A stretch of DNA of 19,934 nucleotides from an uncultured Eubacteriales bacterium (GCA_934462705.1 CAKSIH010000013.1:1-19934), one strand, 5' to 3'. Shown: positions 6,860 to 16,411, numbered from the stretch's first letter. Program-made: numbers and translations. Notes: generated from the letters alone by a model not told the origin.

Positions 6860-8005
6860 ATGATAAAGATACTTCACACTTCAGATTGGCATTTAGGAAA
6901 AATAATTTACGGAATGTCACTTTTAGATGAACAAGAAAACTTTATGTTCAATACACTTATTTCCATAATGAATAAAGAGAAACCCGATATCATTATAATT
7001 GCCGGTGACGTTTTTGATAGACAAATCGCCTCTATTGATGCAATAAAGTTGTTTGATAAATTTATATCTTTAATTCAAAAAAAATATTCTATTCCAATTG
7101 TAATTATAACTGGAAATCACGATTCTAAGGATAGAATAGCTATCGCCAGACATCTTTTAAAGTCTCAAAATATTTACATATCTACTGAAATAGCAGATGT
7201 TTTTAATTTTATAGACATAAAAAAAGATGGCAAAATCATACGTCTACACCCTCTTGCATACTTTGATTTGACATCAGCAAAATCGTTTTTAGGTGAAGAT
7301 GAAATAAGTTATGCAAATGCATATAAAAAAATAATTGCACAAATAGAAAAAAACACAAAATGCACAAATAAAAATATTTTAATATCACATTGCTTCGTTG
7401 CTGGTACAAATGACAATCAAACTTATGCTGAAAGCTATGTTGGTAATGCTGCAGCGGTTGGATATGAAAACTTTAAAAATTTTGACTATGTTGCGCTTGG
7501 CCATATTCATAAGGCTCAAAGCATTAAGGGCAATATACATTATAGTGGGGCTCCAATAAAAATGTCTTTTGATGAACCTTCAAAGCTAAAAAGTTTAACG
7601 ATTGTTGAAATTGATAATGAAATCACTTTAAGGCAAATACCCCTAGAGCCCATGCATAACATGCGCACAATTGAAGGCAAATTTAAGGATATTGTAGAAA
7701 TGGGAAAACACCATCCCAGTGATGACTATATGTTAATAAACCTTGAAGATAATACTCCTGTTTATATGCCTGTTGAGCAATTACGAGTATATTACAAAAA
7801 TATTTTATCATTACAATACATTAATAACTGGGAACTTAAAAATTCCTTCAACAGCAATTTAGACAATTTAATTTGTAATAAAAACGCAGATGAAAAACAT
7901 ATTTTAGAGCAATTTTTCAAAGACATCTGCAACATAGACTTTGATAATGATTTTTACGAAATATTTAAAAATGCCTGTTACCTTATAAAGGAGGAGGAAA
8001 AATGA
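6860..8005 (+). CDS. sbcD: Exonuclease subunit SbcD (Mre11-like nuclease)
   Basis: SbcD is the Mn-dependent nuclease subunit of the SbcCD complex, which opens and degrades hairpins and blocked DNA ends. At 381 residues it has normal length. The phosphoesterase motifs are all intact: SDWHLGK (D9, H11), AGDVFD (D50), TGNHDS (N86, H87), ISH (H177) and GHIH (215-217). The C-terminal part is the capping and SbcC-binding region. The ATG at 6860 is preceded by a modest GGGTGG site. Its stop codon overlaps the sbcC start in an ATGA arrangement (8002-8005), so the two subunits are translationally coupled. In contrast to the preceding small phosphoesterase, every metal ligand is canonical here. Confidence 0.97.
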   Translation: MIKILHTSDWHLGKIIYGMSLLDEQENFMFNTLISIMNKEKPDIIIIAGDVFDRQIASIDAIKLFDKFISLIQKKYSIPIVIITGNHDSKDRIAIARHLLKSQNIYISTEIADVFNFIDIKKDGKIIRLHPLAYFDLTSAKSFLGEDEISYANAYKKIIAQIEKNTKCTNKNILISHCFVAGTNDNQTYAESYVGNAAAVGYENFKNFDYVALGHIHKAQSIKGNIHYSGAPIKMSFDEPSKLKSLTIVEIDNEITLRQIPLEPMHNMRTIEGKFKDIVEMGKHHPSDDYMLINLEDNTPVYMPVEQLRVYYKNILSLQYINNWELKNSFNSNLDNLICNKNADEKHILEQFFKDICNIDFDNDFYEIFKNACYLIKEEEK

Positions 8006-10755
8006 TATCAGAATCCATTACAATGCAAGCCTTCGGCTCATATGTAAAAAAAAATACAATCACCTTTGATAAATTAAATGAAAATGGACTTTTTGTTATT
8101 TGCGGTAACACCGGAAGTGGAAAAACAACCATACTTGATGCTATCAGTGTTGCACTTTATGGAAAATCAACCGGTGGAGAACGCTCCTTCAAAGAGCTTA
8201 GAAATACCAGTGCACCTGATGAAATTCCAACAATTGTAGAATATATATTTTCATTAGGAGAACAAAGATATAAATTTATAAGAAAACTTTTCATCTCTTT
8301 TAAAAAACGTAAAAAAGAATTTGAACTAAAAAGCGAACATGAATGTTTTAAACAAAAATGCAATATCTGGGAACTCATTGACTCATCTAGTGAAAGTGGA
8401 GTTAGAAGCGTTGCTGAAAAGGTTTTAGGGTTAGATTGCAATCAATTTGCCAAAGTTGTAATGTTGCCACAAGGTGAATTTAAAAACCTATTAGTTTCAA
8501 GCTCAACAGATAAAGCTAAAATTTTAACAAAACTTTTCGCAACCGAAAAGTGGGAGAAAATAACTGAAAAGATAAAATCTATGTCAGACGAAAAAGGAAA
8601 TTACATAAAAGCTAAGCTAATTTCAAAAGAAAGAATTTTAAAAGAACATAGTGTTTGCAATATTGAAGAGCTTAAGACATATTGCAAAAAAACTTTTAAT
8701 TCCTTGCAAGAAGAGAAACTATTTCAAAAAGAAATATTAGGAAAAATAAAAGAGACAAATAATAAAATGGATTTAATAAAAGAAATCAATTCTATAAGAG
8801 AACATAACTTGCAAATTGAGAAAAAATTGAGTAAAGCCAAAAAAGAATTTGAAGACAAACAAAATTCTTTAAATGAAATTAATAATTCTTTAATGGAATG
8901 TAAGTCTTTAAAAAAATTGGAACAAAAGCTTATTTTAGAGATTTCTGAATTGGAGAAATCATATGTAAATATTGAAAGCTTAAGCAAAATAAAGGAACAA
9001 AAATTGCAACTTTCTAAAATTTTAAACAATACGAAAAATAAAATTAAATCTTTAAAAAAATCCGAAAAAAACACGTCTGAGTCGTTAAAAGACTTAAAGG
9101 AAGAAGCTTTTGAAATAGAAAAAAAAATAACTTCTATTTCGGATCTCTCTATTTTAAATGAAAAATTAAAGCTTGATTATGAAAAATACCTTGAAGCACA
9201 GGAAATTCAAAATGAATTAAGTGAACTACATTTAAAATTCAACAATAAAAAATCAGATTTCAAACTAGAAGAGCTCAAACTTAATTCATTAAAAGAAGAA
9301 TATAACAACTTAGAAGAAAAGATAATACTTAATAAGTGCATTAGTCTTTCCGATGAATTAAAACCCGGTAAACCATGCCCTATATGCGGTTCTGTTAGTC
9401 ATCCAAACCCTGCGTCCATGAAAATATCAGAAAAAAACATTAATTTAAAAGAAAATTTATTTAAACTCAAAAATGATATTGAAAAAGCTGAAAAAGAAAT
9501 GACATCTCAAAAAGAGGCATTAATAAAAATATTATCTACAATAGAATTAAAAACTGCAGCATTAAATAAAAGCAAAGAGATATTGTTGAATAAATATGAT
9601 AACTTTCAAAATTTAATTCTTCAAGTACAAAATACTCAAAAAAGTCTAGACGATGCAAATCTTTCATCAAAAAAACTTTCCAAATTGAGAGATGAAATAA
9701 AAGAACTTGATAAAAAACATCAGTTATTAAATGACGAAATAAAAAATTCAATAAATGAAATAAGTCAAAATGAAGCTAACTTTAAAGTCTTATCAGAACA
9801 GGAAAACCTACTTTACAAAAATATACCTTTAAGAGTTACAGATAAAGACGAATTAAAATGCGCTATTGATTCTAAAAAAGAAGAAAAATTATTAATTGAA
9901 AAAAAAATCTCTAATTTTGAAAACTCTTTAAATGAATTAAAAAGTACATTTACAATATCAAAGCTAAACTATGAAAACTTAAAAAAAGAATACCTTAACG
10001 CATCAGAGCAATACAAAAGCAGTTTAGAAAGATCACCTGAAATATCAGATATTGCAGTTACTGACTTAAGCGAAAAATTAAATATGCTGCATGTTGAAAA
10101 TGAAAAAAGCCTGCAAAAAATCGGCTGTTTATCTCAAACATATGAATGCTTAATGAAAAACGCAAAGTATTTAAAAGAAATTGAACTTGAAATAAATGAA
10201 AATCAATATGAATACTCAAAAATAGAAAAGCTATACCAATTATTATCTGGTTCAAACATTAAGAAAATTCCCATAAAAATGTTTGTTTTAGGCATGGCGC
10301 TAGATGAAATTTTAAGCAGAGCAAACATTTATTTGTCTAATTTAAGTCGCAGAAGGTATAGTCTTAGTCGAAAGGCTGATAATACATCAGGACGAGCTTA
10401 TTCAGGCTTAGATATTGAAGTTTTTGATGCATATCTAGGTGCTATTAGAACTATATCAACCTTATCTGGAGGAGAATTATTTTTAGCATCACTAGCTCTT
10501 GCATTTGGTCTTTCAGATGTAATACAAAGTAATTCCGGCGGAATTCGCATTGATTCTTTATTTATAGATGAAGGCTTTGGATCACTTGATTATGATACTC
10601 TAAATACTGTAATAGAGGCATTAAATGACGTTAAGAAAAACGGTCGAATCATAGGAATAATTTCTCATATTGATGAAATAAAAAACAGAATAAGTGCAAA
10701 AATAGAAATAAAAAACAATAATCATGAATCGATATCATATGTAAAAATAGGATAA
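8002..10755 (+). CDS. sbcC: Exonuclease subunit SbcC (Rad50-like SMC-family ATPase)
   Basis: SbcC is the ATPase and DNA-tethering subunit of SbcCD. Walker A GNTGSGKT is at 35-42. Two long lysine- and glutamate-rich coiled-coil arms flank the zinc hook CPICG (C459, C462) almost exactly at the midpoint. The C-terminal ATPase half carries the signature LSGGE (821-825) and Walker B FIDEGFGSLD (D856, E857). At 917 residues it is shorter than the E. coli protein (about 1,050), with shorter arms, as in many Firmicutes. The ATG overlaps the sbcD stop by four bases, and GGAGGAGG just upstream within sbcD provides the ribosome binding site. The many antisense open frames across it are coiled-coil codon artefacts. 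Confidence 0.97.
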   Translation: MISESITMQAFGSYVKKNTITFDKLNENGLFVICGNTGSGKTTILDAISVALYGKSTGGERSFKELRNTSAPDEIPTIVEYIFSLGEQRYKFIRKLFISFKKRKKEFELKSEHECFKQKCNIWELIDSSSESGVRSVAEKVLGLDCNQFAKVVMLPQGEFKNLLVSSSTDKAKILTKLFATEKWEKITEKIKSMSDEKGNYIKAKLISKERILKEHSVCNIEELKTYCKKTFNSLQEEKLFQKEILGKIKETNNKMDLIKEINSIREHNLQIEKKLSKAKKEFEDKQNSLNEINNSLMECKSLKKLEQKLILEISELEKSYVNIESLSKIKEQKLQLSKILNNTKNKIKSLKKSEKNTSESLKDLKEEAFEIEKKITSISDLSILNEKLKLDYEKYLEAQEIQNELSELHLKFNNKKSDFKLEELKLNSLKEEYNNLEEKIILNKCISLSDELKPGKPCPICGSVSHPNPASMKISEKNINLKENLFKLKNDIEKAEKEMTSQKEALIKILSTIELKTAALNKSKEILLNKYDNFQNLILQVQNTQKSLDDANLSSKKLSKLRDEIKELDKKHQLLNDEIKNSINEISQNEANFKVLSEQENLLYKNIPLRVTDKDELKCAIDSKKEEKLLIEKKISNFENSLNELKSTFTISKLNYENLKKEYLNASEQYKSSLERSPEISDIAVTDLSEKLNMLHVENEKSLQKIGCLSQTYECLMKNAKYLKEIELEINENQYEYSKIEKLYQLLSGSNIKKIPIKMFVLGMALDEILSRANIYLSNLSRRRYSLSRKADNTSGRAYSGLDIEVFDAYLGAIRTISTLSGGELFLASLALAFGLSDVIQSNSGGIRIDSLFIDEGFGSLDYDTLNTVIEALNDVKKNGRIIGIISHIDEIKNRISAKIEIKNNNHESISYVKIG

Positions 10756-10763
10756 CTAATGCA

Positions 10764-10793
10764 TTCACGGTTCACCTCAAAAGTTATTATACT
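10764..10793 (+). promoter_or_regulatory. Possible weak promoter upstream of yunB
   Basis: TTCACG at 10764-10769 and TATACT at 10788-10793 are 18 bp apart, a plausible but weak vegetative match. YunB is controlled by sigma E in Bacillus subtilis, but I see no clear sigma E pattern (CATACAMT-type -10) in this 72-bp gap. yunB may instead be read through from sbcC. Confidence 0.3.
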
Positions 10794-10827
10794 GAAATAA
10801 AGTGTTTTTACTTTGGAGGTAGCAAAT

Positions 10828-11463
10828 GTGAAGCGGATAAAAGCGCCTTTACGAAAAATGACTAAAAAACGTAAAGTTTTAATATTCTTTCTATTTTTCA
10901 TGATAATTGCAATAATAGTCGATTGCCAAATGCGTCCACTTATAAAATCTATTGCAGCAACTCACGCACAAATTATTTCTACAAATGCAATAAATGAATC
11001 TGTAATTAATGAAATAAGTGATCTTAGTATAGACTACAGTGAAATCATAAAACTAGAACGTGACGATAATGGAAAAATTATTGCAATAAATACAGACATG
11101 AAAAAAGTAAACCAATTGAAAGCCGCTGTTTCAATTGCTGTACAAGAAAAGATAACAAACATGGGCACTAGAAAAATAAGTATCCCTATTGGGACACTTA
11201 CTGGAACAGAAATATTTAATGGGCGAGGACCAAAAGTTCCAATGAAAATTTCAATGTCTGGTAGTATAATTGCTGATTTTAGAAGTGATTTTGCAAGTGC
11301 AGGAATTAATCAAACAAAGCATCAGATATATATGGACATTAGCACTAATGTTTTTGTCGTTATTCCCGGTTATCCTGTAAAAACAGCCGTTAAAACAAGT
11401 GTTCTTATTGCTGAAACTGTTATAGTTGGAGATACTCCGTCTGTATTTGCAAATTTATCTTAA
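10828..11463 (+). CDS. yunB: Sporulation protein YunB
   Basis: YunB is a mother-cell protein needed for efficient spore formation in Bacillus subtilis; its biochemical role is unknown. The 211-residue product has a basic N-terminus, one membrane anchor (about 17-32, VLIFFLFFMIIAIIVD) and an extracytoplasmic domain. That domain contains ATHAQIISTNAINESV, KISIPIGTLTG, GPKVPMKISMSGS, AGINQTKHQIYMDI and the closing IAETVIVGDTP, all recognisable YunB blocks. I start at GTG 10828, because GGAGG at 10815-10819 is eight bases upstream. A TTG at 10813 that would lengthen the frame overlaps that ribosome binding site and cannot be the start. It is the main evidence in the window for an endospore former. 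ligA follows 32 bp later. Confidence 0.92.
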   Translation: MKRIKAPLRKMTKKRKVLIFFLFFMIIAIIVDCQMRPLIKSIAATHAQIISTNAINESVINEISDLSIDYSEIIKLERDDNGKIIAINTDMKKVNQLKAAVSIAVQEKITNMGTRKISIPIGTLTGTEIFNGRGPKVPMKISMSGSIIADFRSDFASAGINQTKHQIYMDISTNVFVVIPGYPVKTAVKTSVLIAETVIVGDTPSVFANLS

Positions 11464-11495
11464 AATAAAAAATAGAATAAAAGAGGATAAAATAA

Positions 11496-13478
11496 ATGAA
11501 TGTAAAAGAAGCAAAGAAAAAAATAGATGAACTAAAAAAACAAATTAATTATCATAACAAAAAATATTATGATGAAGATTCACCAGAGATAGATGATTAC
11601 GAATACGATATTTTATTAAGAGAACTTGAAGATATGGAAACTGCATTTCCTGAACTTTTGGAAAAAGATTCTCCTAGCCAAAAGGTTGGTGGAAATGCAT
11701 CTAAAAAGTTTAGTCCAGTAGAACATAAAGTTCCTATGCAAAGTCTACATGATTCGTTTTCATATGATGAATTATGCAAGTTTGATGAAAGGTTAAAAAA
11801 AGTTCAGCCAAATATTGAGTATGTTGTTGAACCCAAAATAGACGGTTTATCTGTATCATTAGAATATAAAAACGGTATATTTGTAAGAGGTTCTACCCGA
11901 GGTGATGGAATTACCGGTGAAGATATAACAGAAAACTTAAAGACAATTAAATCGCTTCCATTAAGCATTAATAGTAATATTCCTTTTTTAGAAGTACGTG
12001 GCGAAGTTTATATGTCTAATAAAAACTTTCTAAACCTTGTGAAGGAACAGGAACTTAACGATGAAAAACCTTTTAAAAATCCTAGAAATGCCGCTGCAGG
12101 ATCACTTCGGCAAAAAGATTCAAAAATCACCGATAAAAGAAACCTTGATATAATTATCTTTAATATACAACAAATTGAAGGTATTAATATACAAAGTCAT
12201 AAAGAATCCCTTGACTACTTAAAAAGCTTAGGATTTCGTGTCCCGCCAAATTACAAAGTTTACTCTAGCATACAAGACGTAATTTTTGAAATTGAAAAAC
12301 TGGGCAATAGTCGTGGTAAATTTGAATTTCAAATAGATGGAGCTGTTATCAAAGTAAATTCATTTAACCATCGTAATAAAATTGGTACCACATCAAAGTT
12401 TCCCAAGTGGGCTGAAGCATTTAAATATCCTCCGGAAGAAAAAGAAACTAAACTTTTAGAAATACAAATAAATGTTGGTCGTACAGGAGCCTTAACACCA
12501 ACCGCATTATTTGAGCCAATTCTACTTGCAGGTACAACAGTTAGCAGAGCTGTTTTACACAATGAAGATTTCATACGTAAAAAGGATATTAAAATTGGTG
12601 ACACAATTATAGTTAGAAAAGCAGGGGAAATAATTCCAGAAGTTGTAGCGGTAAAAAAACATAATGACGATTCAATAGATTTTTTTATGCCTAAAAATTG
12701 CCCATCATGCGGAGCTATAACTATAAGAGAAAATGAAGAAGCTGTTCTCAGATGCACAAATACACAATGCCCTGCTCAACTTTTACGACATTTAATACAC
12801 TTTGTTTCAAGAGATGCTATGGATATAGACAGGTTGGGCCCCTCACTCCTTGATAAGCTTGTAAATCAGGGTTTAGTGTCTTCTCCTTCTGATTTATACT
12901 CACTAAAGGACGAAGATATTTTAAAAATAGAGAGAATGGGAAAGAAATCTTGCAATAATTTATTGAATGCAATTGAAGCATCAAAAACAAGAGATCTTTA
13001 CAGGCTTATATTTGGGCTTGGAATAAGAAATATAGGCAAAGGTGCTGCCAAGCTTCTTTGTGAAAGAATAAGAAGCTTGGATGATCTTATGAACAAGGAT
13101 GTCAGTGAATTGTCCTCAATAGATGGGGTCGGAGATATAATGGCTCAAAGTATTGTAAATTATTTTTCAATTCAGCAAAATATAGAGCTAATTGAAAAAC
13201 TAAAAAGTTTAGGTCTTAATATGACTACAAACAGCACAGAAAAAGGTGATTTATTATTAGGTAAAACATTTGTTTTAACCGGTACCCTCCCCACTTATAC
13301 AAGAGATCAAGCTTCTGAAATTATAGAAAAACTTGGGGGAAAAGTTTCATCCAGCGTTTCAAAAAAGACTTCTTTTGTATTAACGGGCGAAGACGCTGGA
13401 AGCAAGCTTGCCAAGGCACAACAATTAGGTGTAAAGGTAATATCTGAATCAGAATTTTTAGAAATGATAAATAGATAA
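11496..13478 (+). CDS. ligA: NAD-dependent DNA ligase LigA
   Basis: LigA seals nicks in replication and repair using NAD as the adenylate donor. The 660-residue product is full length. The N-terminal Ia domain (HNKKYYDEDSPEIDDYEYD) binds NMN. The adenylated lysine is K114 in EPKIDGLS, and RGDGITGEDITENLKTIKSL follows in the nucleotidyltransferase domain. The OB fold contains NVGRTGALTPTALFEP. The four-cysteine zinc finger has C402, C405, C420 and C425. Helix-hairpin-helix repeats and a C-terminal BRCT domain (about 585-660, GKTFVLTGTLPTYTRDQA) complete it. GAGG lies a few bases upstream of the ATG. The gene sits last in the plus-strand block with yunB and ends in a strong terminator. Confidence 0.98.
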   Translation: MNVKEAKKKIDELKKQINYHNKKYYDEDSPEIDDYEYDILLRELEDMETAFPELLEKDSPSQKVGGNASKKFSPVEHKVPMQSLHDSFSYDELCKFDERLKKVQPNIEYVVEPKIDGLSVSLEYKNGIFVRGSTRGDGITGEDITENLKTIKSLPLSINSNIPFLEVRGEVYMSNKNFLNLVKEQELNDEKPFKNPRNAAAGSLRQKDSKITDKRNLDIIIFNIQQIEGINIQSHKESLDYLKSLGFRVPPNYKVYSSIQDVIFEIEKLGNSRGKFEFQIDGAVIKVNSFNHRNKIGTTSKFPKWAEAFKYPPEEKETKLLEIQINVGRTGALTPTALFEPILLAGTTVSRAVLHNEDFIRKKDIKIGDTIIVRKAGEIIPEVVAVKKHNDDSIDFFMPKNCPSCGAITIRENEEAVLRCTNTQCPAQLLRHLIHFVSRDAMDIDRLGPSLLDKLVNQGLVSSPSDLYSLKDEDILKIERMGKKSCNNLLNAIEASKTRDLYRLIFGLGIRNIGKGAAKLLCERIRSLDDLMNKDVSELSSIDGVGDIMAQSIVNYFSIQQNIELIEKLKSLGLNMTTNSTEKGDLLLGKTFVLTGTLPTYTRDQASEIIEKLGGKVSSSVSKKTSFVLTGEDAGSKLAKAQQLGVKVISESEFLEMINR

Positions 13479-13483
13479 TTTTT

Positions 13484-13524
13484 ATATAAAAGCGGATAGT
13501 CAAAATGACTATCCGCTTTTATAT
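13484..13524. terminator. Bidirectional intrinsic terminator between ligA and potD
   Basis: A perfect 19-bp stem (13484-13502 with 13506-13524) has a three-base AAA loop and the core GCGGATAGTCA/TGACTATCCGC. A- and T-rich ends supply a U-tract each way. The stop codon and last few codons of potD (stop at 13511-13509) lie inside the stem, so the element is part coding sequence and part terminator. Confidence 0.92.
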
Positions 13525-14756
13525 TTATTAAATTTATCTGCAAAATCCTTCCACCAACTGGCTTTCACAATATGTCTCTTTTTATTATAGATAACAGCCA
13601 ATATATATACAAGTAAAAAAGCTGCCAATATTAACATCAGTCCAAGCGGACTGCTTGATTCACCTATCTTTACTATTACCCATAGCTCATCCATTAATTT
13701 ATTTATTTCATTTGGTAAATTTGTAAAAAACTGTGCATTATTTAGTTCATCTTTGGTTGGGTAGTATATACTATTATTAGCAATTTGCGGATCTAAATTT
13801 TCTCTAACACAGCTTTCAGGAGATGAATATCCTATATATTTAATATTTTCTATTGCTATATCTTTGTCACACATAAAATTAATATAAGCCTCTGCTTCAT
13901 TTTGATGTTCTGAATTTGCAGGCACACACATTGCATCTACAAACTTATTTGTACCCTCTTTGGGTACAACAAAACCAATATTATTATTCATGTTCATAAG
14001 CATGTATGAATCCCCACTATAATATGGGGCCACTGCTGCTTCCTCATTGCCCATTTTATCAAAAATCTGATCCATTACATAAGACTGAACAAGAGGTTTC
14101 TGCTTTTTAAGCTCATCGGCAGCTTTGTTCCAATCTTCTTCATTAGTGCTGTTAATCGAAAGTCCTAGCTTTATTTGTGCTATAGCAAATGCATCTCTTG
14201 GGTTATCAAACATTAAAATATTATTTTTATATTTTTCATTCCATAGTATGTCCCAAGAAATATTCTCGGGATTTTCATCTACCATTTTTTTATTATAGAA
14301 AATTCCGACTCTCCCCCAAGTATAAGGAACCGAATATTCATTTTGGGGATCATACAGAGTATTTTTAAATTCCTCATCAATAAGGTCATAATTTGGAATA
14401 TTAGAAAAATTCAATTTTTTCAGCATATTGTTATCTATCATCTTTGCTATCATGTAATCTGAAGGAATAATAACATCATACTTAGCAGCACCGCTTTGAA
14501 GCTTGGCAAAAAGTGCTTCATTGCTTTGATAGGTTGTATAATTTACCTTTATTCCCGTTTTTTTAGTAAATTCAGCATTTACATCTAGTGTTTCATCCGT
14601 TCCGTCGGCTATGTATTCTCCCCAATTATAAACATTTATGCTAATAATGTCATTGTTGACTTTGCTCCTTAAAGATGAAACTATAATAAAACACAATGAC
14701 ACTAATAAAACTGTTGAAATAAAAGCTAAAACAGTCTTTCCCTTTTTCAAAAACAT
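13509..14756 (-). CDS. potD: Spermidine/putrescine-binding protein PotD with two membrane anchors
   Basis: PotD is the extracytoplasmic receptor of the PotABCD polyamine importer. The mature domain begins NVYNWGEYIADG, with W45 and Y48 in the positions of polyamine-contacting residues of E. coli PotD, followed by IIPSDYMIAKM (S99-D100-Y101) and FDNPRDAF. It is longer than usual (415 against about 350 residues). The N-terminal helix (10-27) contains C22, but the residue before it is leucine, so no lipobox forms. A second helix (about 371-390, LGLMLILAAFLLVYILAVIY) is followed by a basic cytosolic tail. It therefore looks tethered at both ends instead of by lipid. The ATG follows the potC stop by five bases; a TTG two codons later is better spaced from GAGG and could be the true start. 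Confidence 0.93.
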   Translation of the reverse strand: MFLKKGKTVLAFISTVLLVSLCFIIVSSLRSKVNNDIISINVYNWGEYIADGTDETLDVNAEFTKKTGIKVNYTTYQSNEALFAKLQSGAAKYDVIIPSDYMIAKMIDNNMLKKLNFSNIPNYDLIDEEFKNTLYDPQNEYSVPYTWGRVGIFYNKKMVDENPENISWDILWNEKYKNNILMFDNPRDAFAIAQIKLGLSINSTNEEDWNKAADELKKQKPLVQSYVMDQIFDKMGNEEAAVAPYYSGDSYMLMNMNNNIGFVVPKEGTNKFVDAMCVPANSEHQNEAEAYINFMCDKDIAIENIKYIGYSSPESCVRENLDPQIANNSIYYPTKDELNNAQFFTNLPNEINKLMDELWVIVKIGESSSPLGLMLILAAFLLVYILAVIYNKKRHIVKASWWKDFADKFNKYKSG

Positions 14757-14761
14757 TCACC

Positions 14762-15550
14762 TCAATCTACTTCCCTTAATTCCCTAATCTGCTTTAAATT
14801 AATTAAAACTAATAAAGTTAAAACACCCACAAACAAAATGGTAGAAAGAGCATTTATCTCTGGGCTTACTATCCTTCTAGTCATAGAGTATATTGCAATT
14901 GGCAAAGTCTGCGTAACTCCGCTTGTAAAATAACTAATAACGAAATCATCAAGAGACAACGTAAATGCCATAACAAATCCACTAAAAATTCCAGGCATTA
15001 TGTCTGGCAAAACAACCTTGAAAAAGGCCTTCATTGGAGTACAGCCTAAATCTTGTGCTGCTTCATATAAATGTTGATTCATTTGTCTAAGCCTTGGTAA
15101 AATAGATAAAATTATATATGGAAGGCAAAAAGTGGTATGCGCTAAAACTAAAGTAAACATGCCAGGCTGAAATATCCCTAAAAATTCGTAAAATAAAACA
15201 AATAAAATCATTAAAGAAACACCGGTTACTATTTCTGGGTTAATCATAGGCAAATTAGTCATATTCATTATAAATTTTTGTAACCATCTTTTCATTTTAG
15301 TTATTCCCACAGATGCCGCTGTGCCAATAATCGTTGCAAGCAGCGATGCAACTATTGCTATTATTATAGAGTTTGCAAAAGCCTTTAATATTTCACTATC
15401 TTGAAACAATTTAGTATACCACTTTAAACTCATTCCAGTAAAAGTGCTGCGACTTTTTGATTCATTAAATGAAAATACAATCATTACAGCAATAGGTGCA
15501 TAAAGAAAAATAAAAATAAGCGATGTATATAATTTTGAAATTATTTTCAT
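14762..15550 (-). CDS. potC: Polyamine ABC transporter permease PotC
   Basis: PotC is one of the two membrane subunits of the spermidine/putrescine importer. The 262-residue product has about six membrane helices, the usual PotC start (LYTSLIFIFLYAPIAVMIVFSFNES), the loop segment YTKLFQDSEILKAFANS, and the cytosolic EAA loop EAAQDLGCTPMKAFFKVVLP (163-182) that docks on PotA. GGGGAGG is six bases upstream of the ATG. It is separated from potB by 45 bp and from potD by 5 bp, all on one transcript. In some bacteria potC and potD are fused; here they are separate but nearly abutting. Confidence 0.96.
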   Translation of the reverse strand: MKIISKLYTSLIFIFLYAPIAVMIVFSFNESKSRSTFTGMSLKWYTKLFQDSEILKAFANSIIIAIVASLLATIIGTAASVGITKMKRWLQKFIMNMTNLPMINPEIVTGVSLMILFVLFYEFLGIFQPGMFTLVLAHTTFCLPYIILSILPRLRQMNQHLYEAAQDLGCTPMKAFFKVVLPDIMPGIFSGFVMAFTLSLDDFVISYFTSGVTQTLPIAIYSMTRRIVSPEINALSTILFVGVLTLLVLINLKQIRELREVD

Positions 15551-15595
15551 ACCAATCCTCCCCTTTTTTTAACACATTTTATCTAATTGTTAAAA

Positions 15596-16411
15596 CTAAA
15601 AAGGTCCTCTAACCCCACTTTCATCAGCACCTAATTGATTCATAATTCCGATGGAAATAAATATTAAAATCATAAGAATAAACGAAATGGCTGATCCTAA
15701 ATGAGGATTATATGTGCTGCCTAAAAATTGCATTTCAATCAGATCTCCAATAAGCAAATTAGCCCCACCGCCAAGCATTTTGGAAATAATAAAAGTACTT
15801 ACTGCCGGAACAAAAATCATTGTTATGCCAGAAATTATTCCGGGTACGCTAAGTGGTAAAATAATTTTTAAAAATACTTTTCTTCTTCCAGCTCCAAGGT
15901 CTTGCGCTGCCTCAATTACCCTGTTGTCTATTTTCATTATTACAGAGTAAATAGGTAAAACCATATATGGTAAAAAGTTGTATACCATCCCCAAAACAAC
16001 CGCACCTTGAGTATTAATAATATTAAAGGGGCCTATTCCGATAAATGAAAACAATTTATTTAAAATTCCATTGTTCTCAAGTATAGTCATCCAAGCATAT
16101 GTTTTTAAAAGTAAATTAACCCACATAGGCAACATAATAAGCATAATCATTATATTTTGATTTTTCACTTTTGCTTTTGAAATAACATAAGCTAAAGGGT
16201 AACCTACAGCAATGCAAATAACAGTAGCAATAGCTCCAAGCCAAATTGACCTTAAAAATACGACTGAATACTTCCCTATACTTACTATGTTTTCAAGCGT
16301 AAATCTACCAGTACTATCGGTAAAAGAAAAAAATAAAACCAGTCCCAATGGGAAAAGTGTAAAAATTATAATCCAAACAATGTATGGTAAAGTTGTTTTA
16401 GATTTCAACAT
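15596..16411 (-). CDS. potB: Polyamine ABC transporter permease PotB
   Basis: PotB is the second permease subunit. The 271-residue protein has six predicted helices, the segment LPMWVNLLLKTYAWMTILE typical of PotB, and the EAA loop EAAQDLGAGRRKVFLKIILP for contact with PotA. I start at the ATG at 16411, which overlaps the end of potA by 14 bp and follows a GGCGGTG site inside potA. A TTG at 16426 is in frame and would add five residues. The overlap indicates translational coupling with potA. Confidence 0.95.
   Translation of the reverse strand: MLKSKTTLPYIVWIIIFTLFPLGLVLFFSFTDSTGRFTLENIVSIGKYSVVFLRSIWLGAIATVICIAVGYPLAYVISKAKVKNQNIMIMLIMLPMWVNLLLKTYAWMTILENNGILNKLFSFIGIGPFNIINTQGAVVLGMVYNFLPYMVLPIYSVIMKIDNRVIEAAQDLGAGRRKVFLKIILPLSVPGIISGITMIFVPAVSTFIISKMLGGGANLLIGDLIEMQFLGSTYNPHLGSAISFILMILIFISIGIMNQLGADESGVRGPF

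Noticed and set aside
8157..10255. Several antisense open frames inside sbcC (for example 8157-8441, 8724-9074, 9536-9751, 10058-10255)
   Set aside because: They are mirror frames of lysine/glutamate-rich coiled-coil codons, have no ribosome binding sites and resemble no protein family.
10813..10827. TTG start for YunB five codons upstream
   Set aside because: The TTG overlaps the GGAGG that serves as ribosome binding site for the GTG at 10828.
14690..14756. Lipoprotein signal in PotD at C22
   Set aside because: The residues before the cysteine are V-S-L; leucine at -1 does not fit the lipobox, which needs G, A or S.
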